From: Dehalococcoidales bacterium
GTDB lineage: Bacteria > Chloroflexota > Dehalococcoidia > Dehalococcoidales > RBG-16-60-22
Assembly (NCBI GenBank): GCA_016783105.1
Contig: JADHXF010000023.1
Coordinates: 1 to 22,893, forward strand
Length of the DNA stretch: 22,893 nucleotides
Direction: 5' to 3'
Numbering within the stretch: position 1 is the first letter of the stretch; each line of letters opens with the position of its first letter. The position numbers were made by a program, and so were the translations under genes. The notes beneath the pieces are model-generated. The model saw nothing but the letters and a program-made list of their open reading frames with translations. It did not search any database and was not told the origin of the DNA. Shown one piece after another: positions 7,503-13,702 of this stretch.

Positions 7503-8678
7503 GTGAGAAAATCGATAGTTTTTGGATTATTAACACTTCTAGTAATTGTCAGCCTTATCGCTGGCGCTTGCGCCAAACCAGCGCCTGCACCAGCTCCAGC
7601 TCCGGCACCAGCTCCGGCTCCAGCTCCAGCTCCGGCTCCAGCTCCGGCTCCAGCTCCGGCTCCGGCACCAGCCCCGGCCCCGTCCCCGGCTCCTGCTCCA
7701 GCCCAACCTGCCGAAGTGCATGAATGGATATTTCAATCACACACCGCGGCTGGAACTAAATGGAATGAAGGACAGGAGAGGCTGAAGAATAACATTAATG
7801 CCGCCAGTGGCGGCCGCATCGTTGTCACCCACCATCCGGCCGGAGCGGTTGTCCCCGGGACACAGGAGTTTGACGGTGTCTCTGAGGGCTTGCTTGACAT
7901 GGGCAGCACCTGCACCATGTACTGGAAAGACCGGTTTAACGCCGCCAACCTGTTCACTTATACCGTTGCCGGACTTTCTCCCGCAGAGTCAAAAATCTGG
8001 CACATGCAGGAGGGTGTTGATTACCTGAACCAGATGATTCAGGAGAAAGACTACGACGTCTACATCCCGGCTGGTGTCATCACCACTCCCGAGATGTTCC
8101 TCAGCACCGGCGCTAAAGAGCTTAAATCAGTGGCTGACATCAAGGGCCTGAAGATTCGAACTGCCGGTGACGATGGCGTCATCTTCTCGAGGATGGGCGC
8201 CGCGGTAGTGTTCCTTCCCAGTGCCGAGATCTATGAAGCCATGCAGCGCGGCGTGATTAACGCCTTCCAGCTGAGCTCACCGGCGATGGACTGGTCATCG
8301 GCCACCTACGAGATTGCCGAAAATATCTATCTCGGAGGCACGCGCCAGCCCTGCGAGTGGATGCCAATGATGTTCAACACCGATTCCTGGAACGCGCTGG
8401 ATGACGATCTCAAAGTCCTGCTCGTCGAACTCATTCAAGGTGAGGCCTGGAACTACTACTCAATGATGACCGCGGCCGACCTGGTAGCCGTACAAAGCTA
8501 CATTGACTACGGTACCAATATTGTCTCGATTCCGAAGGACATCGAAGAAGAAGTGGTCAAGGAAGCCCTGATTCTGTACGAAGAGTTATCGGCTGATGAT
8601 CCCTTCTTTGCCGAGGTATTTCAGTCCATAGAAAGGTTCAAGGCTACTTACCGAGCAGCCTGGCCCAACGGCATGTAG
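7503..8678 (+). CDS. dctP: TRAP transporter solute-binding lipoprotein (DctP/TakP family)
   Basis: Extracytoplasmic receptor that delivers an organic anion to the DctQ-DctM permease. GTG start with AGGAGGT about 7 nt upstream. Residues 1-22 form a lipoprotein signal ending AGA before Cys23, the predicted lipidated residue. Residues 26-67 are an almost uninterrupted Pro-Ala repeat (one Ser at 61), a rigid tether between lipid anchor and receptor. The DctP fold starts near 72 (HEWIFQSHTAAGT). It includes ADIKGLKIRT, whose Arg219 occupies the position of the conserved carboxylate-binding arginine in this family. Total length (391) is slightly above usual because of the tether. The substrate is probably a carboxylate but cannot be named from sequence. 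Confidence 0.93.
   Translation: MRKSIVFGLLTLLVIVSLIAGACAKPAPAPAPAPAPAPAPAPAPAPAPAPAPAPAPAPAPSPAPAPAQPAEVHEWIFQSHTAAGTKWNEGQERLKNNINAASGGRIVVTHHPAGAVVPGTQEFDGVSEGLLDMGSTCTMYWKDRFNAANLFTYTVAGLSPAESKIWHMQEGVDYLNQMIQEKDYDVYIPAGVITTPEMFLSTGAKELKSVADIKGLKIRTAGDDGVIFSRMGAAVVFLPSAEIYEAMQRGVINAFQLSSPAMDWSSATYEIAENIYLGGTRQPCEWMPMMFNTDSWNALDDDLKVLLVELIQGEAWNYYSMMTAADLVAVQSYIDYGTNIVSIPKDIEEEVVKEALILYEELSADDPFFAEVFQSIERFKATYRAAWPNGM
7578..7703 (+). repeat. Low-complexity Pro-Ala coding repeat
   Basis: About 126 bp of alternating Pro (CCA/CCG/CCC/CCT) and Ala (GCT/GCA/GCG/GCC) codons inside dctP, residues 26-67. The degenerate hexamers, roughly (CCNGCN)n with CCAGCTCCGGCT-like blocks recurring, suggest expansion by slippage or unequal recombination while both residues were kept. 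Confidence 0.85.
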
Positions 8679-8686
8679 GGTTATTG

Positions 8687-8720
8687 TCCCCTGCTTCGTG
8701 AAGGTTCACGAAGCAGGGGA
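8687..8720 (+). promoter_or_regulatory. Strong hairpin between dctP and dctQ
   Basis: Perfect 16-bp inverted repeat: TCCCCTGCTTCGTGAA (8687-8702) and its complement (8705-8720), with a 2-nt centre. No U-tract follows, so it is not a standard intrinsic terminator. In binding-protein operons such hairpins commonly shield the upstream mRNA from 3' decay, so the receptor is made in excess over the permease. That role is inferred here. Confidence 0.7.
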
Positions 8721-8751
8721 TTCCCTGTTAGCTAAACAAGAAAGATAAGCA

Positions 8752-9261
8752 ATGAGAAAAGTACTGAGATTTATTGACTACCTCAGCGACTTATCGGGAA
8801 GGTCAGTGCGCTGGTTAGCCATGATTCTGGTTCTGGTAATGACCACTGAGGTTGTCATGCGCTATGGGTTCAACCACCCGACGATGTGGGCATATGAGAG
8901 CAGCCTGCAGCTGGGTTGTGCCATGTATGCCCTTGCCTATTGTTATGCCCAGCGACATGACGCCCATGTCAGAGTTGATATCTTCTATACGCATCTATCG
9001 CCTCGGGGAAAGGCAACGATTGACGTCATTTGCGGCTTAATGATGTTTCTGCCGGTGATTGGTCTACTCGTAGGTGCCTCCTGGGTCTGGGCGATAAAGT
9101 CCTGGACAATCCAGGAGAAAATGGTGGAGACGTACTGGTATCCCCCGTACTATCCATTGAGAACGGTGGTGGCGATTGGCTGGACAATGCTGGGCCTGCA
9201 GGGCTTAGCGGGAATCTTGCGTAGCTTTTATACGTTGATAAGGAATAAAGCCTATGATTGA
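8752..9261 (+). CDS. dctQ: TRAP transporter small permease subunit
   Basis: 169-residue integral membrane protein, the small subunit that scaffolds the DctM transport subunit. Four hydrophobic segments are visible at about 17-38, 47-66, 87-110 and 137-157. The signature AHVRVDIFYTHLSPRGKATID between the second and third segments is typical of DctQ (PF04290). The ribosome site is weak (AAGAAAGATAAGC). The end overlaps dctM by 8 nt, indicating coupled translation. The sequence style is nearest to the group annotated as mannitol/chloroaromatic-type TRAP small permeases, which says little about the true substrate. Confidence 0.92.
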   Translation: MRKVLRFIDYLSDLSGRSVRWLAMILVLVMTTEVVMRYGFNHPTMWAYESSLQLGCAMYALAYCYAQRHDAHVRVDIFYTHLSPRGKATIDVICGLMMFLPVIGLLVGASWVWAIKSWTIQEKMVETYWYPPYYPLRTVVAIGWTMLGLQGLAGILRSFYTLIRNKAYD

Positions 9262-10588
9262 ATTGAGTCCAGAAGTTGTTGCTATCGCGATGCTCGGAGG
9301 GGTCCTGGTTTTAGTCTTGACCGGTTACCCTTTAGCATACGTGGTCGGGATAATAGCATTAGTCGTTGGTTTTTTTGTCTGGCAGGGCCAGGTATCGCAG
9401 ATGCTTTATCTCCGTGCCCAGAAGATAATGTTGAACTATACCCTCTTAGCCGTCCCCCTGTTCGTCTTTATGGGTGTAATGCTGGAACGCTCGGGGATAA
9501 TTGAAAGACTTTATGACGTATTATACCTGTGGCTTGGCGGGTTCAGAGGTGGACTGGCGATAGTCACCGTCATCGTTGGCACTATTATGGCCGCCACCGT
9601 GGGCATCATTACCGCCTCCGTCACCCTGCTGACCCTGGTTGCCTTGCCCTCGATGATAAAACGCGGCTACAGCAAGAGCTTTGCCGCCGGCGCCTGTACC
9701 GCCGGCGGTGTCCTTGGTATTCTAATACCGCCAAGTATCATGATCGTCCTTTATGGGCCAATGGCGGAACTATCGGTAGGCAGACTATTTTTCGGCGCTT
9801 TTGTTCCCGGTTTCATTCTCTCTGCTCTGTATATGAGTTATATTGTTATCCGTTCACTTATACAGCCGAATATTGCGCCACCGGTGCCTCTTGAGGAAAG
9901 GGCCATCCCCTTCGTACAAAAAACGACGAAGCTGCTCGTGGCACTGGTTCCACCGGCCATACTTATCATGTCCGTGCTGGGTGTCATTTTTATGGGGATA
10001 GCTGCTCCCACCGAGGCAGCCGGTATTGGTGCCTTTGCCGCGACATTACTGACCATCGCCTACCGCCGGTTTACCTGGGATGTTCTGAAAGAGGTCACCC
10101 TGTTGACAGCCAAGCTCTCCGGTTTTATCCTGTTAGTCGGGTCAATGTCTTTCGCCTATACCGGCGTCTTCCTTGGCTCCGGGGGCGGGAAGGTGGTGGC
10201 GGACCTCATCCTGGCTACCCCCGGGGGTAGATGGGCTGCCTTTGCCGTTATCATGTTCATCTGCTTCCTCTTGGGCATGTTTATTGACTGGATTGGCATT
10301 ATCTTCATCATGGTTCCGATCATAACTCCTATCGGTGAAGCCCTGGGGTTTGACTCCATCTGGTTTGCCATCATGATCTGCGTGAACCTCCAGACTTCTT
10401 TCATGACGCCTCCCTTCGCCATGGCTATCTACATCTGCCGGGGTGCTGCTGACCCATCATTGGGCGTAACGGTGGCTGATATCATCCGAGGCGTAATTCC
10501 GTTTGTTATACTTATCCTAATTGGCCTTGCCTTGCTTGTCATCTTTCCCAACCTGATACTCTGGCTACCTAGTATGATGATACGGTAA
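9254..10588 (+). CDS. dctM: TRAP transporter large permease subunit
   Basis: 444-residue polytopic membrane protein with about 12 hydrophobic segments, the usual size for DctM (PF06808). It carries out Na+- or H+-coupled uptake of the solute delivered by DctP. Family features visible include an N-terminal LTGYPLAYVVG, PLFVFMGVMLERSGI, the Gly-rich GGVLGILIPPSIMIVLYG, APTEAAGIGAF and FIDWIGIIFIMVPI. The start overlaps the end of dctQ by 8 nt. With dctP this makes a complete tripartite uptake system. Nothing nearby (such as a catabolic enzyme or sensor kinase) identifies the substrate. Confidence 0.94.
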   Translation: MIELSPEVVAIAMLGGVLVLVLTGYPLAYVVGIIALVVGFFVWQGQVSQMLYLRAQKIMLNYTLLAVPLFVFMGVMLERSGIIERLYDVLYLWLGGFRGGLAIVTVIVGTIMAATVGIITASVTLLTLVALPSMIKRGYSKSFAAGACTAGGVLGILIPPSIMIVLYGPMAELSVGRLFFGAFVPGFILSALYMSYIVIRSLIQPNIAPPVPLEERAIPFVQKTTKLLVALVPPAILIMSVLGVIFMGIAAPTEAAGIGAFAATLLTIAYRRFTWDVLKEVTLLTAKLSGFILLVGSMSFAYTGVFLGSGGGKVVADLILATPGGRWAAFAVIMFICFLLGMFIDWIGIIFIMVPIITPIGEALGFDSIWFAIMICVNLQTSFMTPPFAMAIYICRGAADPSLGVTVADIIRGVIPFVILILIGLALLVIFPNLILWLPSMMIR

Positions 10589-10743
10589 ACGTATAGAAGA
10601 GATAAATAAAGAAGGCGGGCTCTGCTAGGGGAAACTGAGGTGCTAGGGGTTTTTCTCAGCCAACTAGCTTAAATGTTTTACCTCCCCTCCCGTGTGATGC
10701 CTCAGCCGTAATCGGGCAAGTGGCATCCTGCCTTTCTAGACAC

Positions 10744-10782
10744 TGACGTGCCCCCCAAAAACTGTACCATTTATAATGTTAG
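10744..10782 (+). repeat. Inverted-repeat end resembling an IS3-type terminus (left copy)
   Basis: Begins TGACGTGCCCCCCAAAAACT and ends TATAATGTTAG. Its reverse complement closely matches 13500-13541: CTAACATTATA is identical in both, followed by a shared GTTTTTGGG block and the terminal TCA. The TG start and CCCC/AAAA tract resemble IS3-family ends; no transposase is adjacent. Confidence 0.55.
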
Positions 10783-10801
10783 TCGATGAACTAGTAGACT
10801 T

Positions 10802-11158
10802 GTGCCGATATTTGTTCAATGCGTCTTTTTCTCCAGCAAACATTCTAAGCCATTACACGGTTTGCGGCATACCCATGCTACTTTGATGCTCAGTGCAGGT
10901 ATTCACCCAAAGGTCGTGTCAGAGCGTCTGGGGCATGCATATATCGGTATTACGCTAGACATATACAGCCACGTATTACCTGGAATGCAAGAAGCAGCGG
11001 CGGAAAAGTTTGGTAGGATGTTTGAAGTGGGTGATAATGAAAACTCAGAACCTAATGTTAGCAAAATGTTGGCAAATGGTGAGGGGAGCGAGTGCAGGCC
11101 GTCAGGGTCTCGAACCCTGGACACCCTGATTAAAAGTCAGGTGCTGAATTTACCCTAA
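10802..11158 (+). pseudogene. Tyrosine recombinase (phage-type integrase), C-terminal fragment
   Basis: The frame encodes only the last part of a site-specific integrase, recognisable from about 10853: LHGLRHTHATLML (the HxxR motif), VVSERLGHA (second active-site His) and DIYSHVLPG (Tyr nucleophile). The preceding ~290 residues of a normal integrase, including the N-terminal DNA-binding domain and first catalytic Arg, are missing. The upstream bases instead lead back to an IS-like end at 10744-10782. The tail (SGSRTLDTLIK) is encoded by the antisense of a tRNA-Lys fragment, the usual arrangement when an integrase gene abuts its own attachment site. It is most likely non-functional, and any translation product would lack recombinase activity. 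Confidence 0.8.
11096..11144 (-). pseudogene. 3' fragment of tRNA-Lys (UUU), probable att site
   Basis: Read on the minus strand: end of the D arm (AGC), a perfect anticodon arm CCTGA-CTTTTAA-TCAGG (anticodon TTT), a variable region, a perfect T arm CAGGG-TTCGAGA-CCCTG and the acceptor 3' strand ACGGCC. The 5' acceptor strand and D arm are absent and no CCA is encoded, so this is not a functional tRNA. It overlaps the end of the integrase fragment, as expected for an attachment site. It shares the 17-nt core GACACCCTGATTAAAAG with the fragment near 6945-6989 but differs in the T stem. Confidence 0.72.
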
Positions 11159-11590
11159 TTTTGGCAACTTCTACGCACAAATTCCCTGGAAAAACGACTC
11201 CATTTTTAACGAATCAGGTGCTCTAATTATTCCCGATTCTTAAAGAGCCCTGCCTTGTATACAATATCACATCCTTATGCTTATTTCAATCGTGAATGGC
11301 TTGATGCCACAATAGGCATTTTGTCCGATTTAGTTCTGCACTATAGCTCCGGTCTAAGCTCACGTGTCAACAAGCTTCATTTCCAAATCTAGGCCCTTTT
11401 TCAGGTCTGCCTGACCTTTTGCACTCGCAAAAGCCCAATCCGGTAATCACACTTTTTGCAATTTTGTTGCATTAGGAAGGATTTGTCCCAGCACCTCAAT
11501 GTAACTTCTAATTAATGATAATAAAATGTTGTGGCCTATTACTTCATGGACAGCCGGGCGGATGAGGCGCGGGACTGCCAGCGCTTTCCA
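11159..11590. other. Intergenic stretch without recognisable gene
   Basis: About 430 bases, moderately AT-rich. No credible open frame, RNA gene or strong hairpin was seen on either strand. Given the integrase and tRNA fragments at its left edge it is likely residue of a decayed integrated element. Confidence 0.5.
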
Positions 11591-11893
11591 TCAAGCTCTG
11601 GCTTTCAACCACTCAAGTCGGCCTCTGATACGACGTGCCGCCGTGAGACTAGTCTTGCCTTTCTTCAGCTGGTGCGATAATGTCACGTCCCCGATAACAT
11701 CCTGAACCCAGTTGCTGAAATCATTTTTGTTACCATTGACATGAGAAAGGTATATTTCTTCTGTCATTTCCTTAAGGGCTAAAGCCAAGTCATTCAAATT
11801 TTTTAAAACCTTCCCGTCACAGCACCAGAAAACCTTATCTTCCGGAACATCTTCCAGTCTCATTCTGATTGTATTTTGCTTTACCGCTATCAT
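11591..11893 (-). CDS. Small acidic/polar protein, possibly DUF5752-like
   Basis: 100 residues; ATG preceded by AAGAGGAA with suitable spacing. Visible pattern: FWCCDGKVLKNLNDLALALKEM, then IYLSHVNGNKNDFSNWVQDVIGD, then a basic tail with RRIRGRLEWL. The order 'short strand with Cys/Asp, helix, H-N...DF..W....GD' resembles small DUF5752-type proteins by memory, but I could not align it and the assignment is weak. It is soluble, with no signal peptide. It lies 122 nt downstream of the 22-aa reading frame and may share the transcript of the 245-aa gene. Function unknown. Confidence 0.65.
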   Translation of the reverse strand: MIAVKQNTIRMRLEDVPEDKVFWCCDGKVLKNLNDLALALKEMTEEIYLSHVNGNKNDFSNWVQDVIGDVTLSHQLKKGKTSLTAARRIRGRLEWLKARA

Positions 11894-12015
11894 AAAATTC
11901 CTCTTCTTTTGGTTAATTGTTGTCCAATCGGGGCAACAAGCTTTATCGTCATTGCTCCAGAAAAGAATGGGAGGAGCTATTTCCTTCCATCCTGAACGCT
12001 TTCCGGCAAAATTAG

Positions 12016-12084
12016 TTATTTACTTCTTGGTGCCAAAGGGGGCTTGCTGGCGCCACCACCTGGTTTACTCGGCTTTTTAACCAT
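12016..12084 (-). CDS. Possible 22-aa Lys/Pro/Gly-rich microprotein
   Basis: ATG at 12082-12084, stop TAA at 12016-12018. A consensus ribosome site (AAGGAGGT) lies about 10 nt upstream. The peptide is strongly basic and low in hydrophobics: MVKKPSKPGGGASKPP followed by a short tail ending SK. It sits 47 nt downstream of the 245-aa gene on the same strand. The clean ribosome site is the main support. It may instead be a chance frame or a leader peptide for the following 100-aa gene. There is no similarity to anything I recognise. Confidence 0.4.
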   Translation of the reverse strand: MVKKPSKPGGGASKPPLAPRSK

Positions 12085-12131
12085 AAACAGTATTACCTCC
12101 TTGCTCTCCCGGTTACCTGCTATGCTTAAAT

Positions 12132-12869
12132 TCAATACATCGAAGATTTAAAATGGCGCTCTTTTATCCACCGAGCGATATCTTTGGCTTTATCAGTATT
12201 TGACATCTTGAGGCCTTTGCTGCTCAGTTTCTCATTTACTACTGGTACCGCTGACAGAGAATATTTTTTCTCTCCCTTTCCCGGATACTTGGGATTAAGC
12301 TCAACCAGAGCCGCGCCTCGACCCAGAGGTCCACCCGATGCCGGGCTGGCATTAAGATAGAAAAAGACCTTGCTTCCCGGTTCGCTTAATGCCTCAATTT
12401 GCTGTAGAATTTCCTTCTCACTGTAAATGGTGACCTTTTGTATAGTCCGTTTTTCTTTAAGTTCGACTTTTTTCGATTCTTTGTCGAACCAGCCCTCAAA
12501 TAGAACCAACTTCGGGTACTGGTCCAGTGTGGTGTAGTTTTTTACTTTTACGTTGTTAGTGTCTGCTTCAGTATCCGAAAATACCCTGACGTCAAAACCC
12601 TTTTCCCCGGCTGACCTGGGTCGCATCACCGCCGACAACCTCCATACCCGGCCCGGCTCTTCATTCATGTGTTTTATAAGGTAGTTTCCTAATATTTCAG
12701 GAATTGACTTCGGTCCGGGTAATTTTTCCGTCATCTCTTTCCCGGCTTTAGCTACCGCAGGTTTCTCTTCTCTGGCCGCAACCGGTATTGCATCCACCAT
12801 AGCCGTGCCAGTACCTGCCGGGCTTGCCTCAACAGGCGTCGCCGTCAGTTTCTTTTTTCTCCAGAACAT
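12132..12869 (-). CDS. Hypothetical protein, 245 aa, with basic N-terminus and disordered linker
   Basis: ATG with an upstream GGGGAGGC ribosome site. Residues 1-8 (MFWRKKKL) are aromatic and basic. Residues 9-50 are Ala/Pro/Glu/Lys-rich and probably disordered. From about 53 a folded, mixed alpha/beta region starts (PKSIPEILGNYLIKH, VWRLSAVMRPRS, FDVRVFSD, YPKLVLFEGWFD, KVTIYSEKEILQQIEALSEPGSKVFFYLNASP), ending with a helical AKDIARWIKERHF. There is no signal peptide or membrane span. I do not recognise the family. It is the first gene of a minus-strand set (with the 22-aa and 100-aa frames) and divergent from the winged-helix gene at 13166. Confidence 0.72.
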   Translation of the reverse strand: MFWRKKKLTATPVEASPAGTGTAMVDAIPVAAREEKPAVAKAGKEMTEKLPGPKSIPEILGNYLIKHMNEEPGRVWRLSAVMRPRSAGEKGFDVRVFSDTEADTNNVKVKNYTTLDQYPKLVLFEGWFDKESKKVELKEKRTIQKVTIYSEKEILQQIEALSEPGSKVFFYLNASPASGGPLGRGAALVELNPKYPGKGEKKYSLSAVPVVNEKLSSKGLKMSNTDKAKDIARWIKERHFKSSMY

Positions 12870-13065
12870 GGATCAAGCCTCCCCTTTTTAAGTATTTCCC
12901 TTGACTTACTTGCCATCATCATGTAATATTAATTATGTTTTATAAATTATGAATTTGTTTTCACGTATTATAAATCATTAGTTTAGTTTTGTCAATATAT
13001 TGAGGCCTTTATTTATTGAAGTTATTTTTTCCTGATAACGAGTTATGGGAAGTGGAAAAAGAGGG
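12870..13065. other. AT-rich divergent intergenic region
   Basis: Separates the minus-strand 245-aa gene from the plus-strand regulator and is markedly AT-rich around 12910-13030. It presumably contains the promoter for the 245-aa gene; several TATAAT-like strings occur (for example TATAAATTATG near 12943), but none could be chosen confidently. Confidence 0.45.
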
Positions 13066-13114
13066 TTGCATTTTTCCGGTTGCCTATGCTATAAAGTTAG
13101 ACAATGTGTCTGAC
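13066..13114 (+). promoter_or_regulatory. Promoter with operator-like palindrome for the 13166 regulator
   Basis: TTGCAT (13066-13071), an 18-nt spacer and TATAAA (13090-13095). Immediately downstream, at the predicted start of transcription, lies an inverted repeat GTTAGACA-ATG-TGTCTGAC (13096-13114, 7 of 8 positions paired). The layout suggests autoregulation by the encoded winged-helix protein. Confidence 0.5.
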
Positions 13115-13165
13115 ATGATTTGATAATGATGATTTATTATTCATTTCTCTCTTTGTTAACTGGAT

Positions 13166-13468
13166 ATGTCTGAGTGGACTTTTTTAACCAACCATGCTAT
13201 TGTCCTCAGCTATCTTTCAATCTATCCCCGTATCACAGCCCGGGAGTTATCCAACGCCATTGGCATCACAGAAAGGGCAACACGAAAAATAATTGCCGAC
13301 CTGCTTCAAAATGGCTACATAAGCAAGGATCTGGAAGGTAGGCGCAATCGTTACCATATCAATCCTGACCTGCCGCTGCGCCACCCCGGTCTGAAGGAGA
13401 CGGCAGTCGGTTATCTGCTTGAGATTCTCGGCTGGAAAAGGCGGGGGCGCCCGCGCAAAGCAAAATGA
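13166..13468 (+). CDS. Winged helix-turn-helix transcriptional regulator
   Basis: 100-residue protein with a MarR/ArsR-like winged-helix domain over about residues 15-70: ITARELSNAIGITERATRKIIADL is the helix-turn-helix and GYISKDLEGRRNRYHIN the wing. The C-terminus is basic (GWKRRGRPRKAK). It is a paralogue of the product of 15861-16169: both share TARE(L/I)SN.IG(I/L)TER, GR.N(R/K)Y.I.P..PLR and LGWKRRG at matching positions. The ATG has only a poor ribosome site. It is convergent with the MFS gene and divergent from the 245-aa gene. Its own promoter carries a palindrome, so autorepression is likely. Confidence 0.82.
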   Translation: MSEWTFLTNHAIVLSYLSIYPRITARELSNAIGITERATRKIIADLLQNGYISKDLEGRRNRYHINPDLPLRHPGLKETAVGYLLEILGWKRRGRPRKAK

Positions 13469-13499
13469 TATCCTTCTGCTGGGGATATATCGCCCTAAT

Positions 13500-13541
13500 C
13501 TAACATTATATCTGGACAAGTTTTTGGGAGGCAGGCAGTCA
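13500..13541 (-). repeat. Inverted-repeat end resembling an IS3-type terminus (right copy)
   Basis: Starts CTAACATTATA and ends GGCAGGCAGTCA. It is the inverted counterpart of 10744-10782, with a few substitutions and small indels between the GTTTTTGGG block and the terminal TCA. Together they bracket about 2.8 kb. No target-site duplication is visible outside the two ends. Confidence 0.5.
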
Positions 13542-13702
13542 TTACCTTGACCTCGGTATGAGAGAGAAGTCGTAGTGCCGGCATCATTCTGGTTTCTATA
13601 GTTGAGTATGATGATCCATCAATAACGGGTAGAGTTTTCACCCCAAACTTCCTGGACCGTTTTGATTGTCATCTTATCCATAGCGCAGACAATCTTGGAG
13701 AT

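Noticed and set aside
7578..7703. Possible CRISPR or tandem-repeat locus
   Set aside because: The repetition is codon-level alternation of Pro and Ala in a continuous reading frame, with no spacers.
7539..7740. Arg/Ser- and Pro/Glu-rich minus-strand frames across the Pro-Ala repeat
   Set aside because: They are antisense products of a low-complexity repeat inside dctP.
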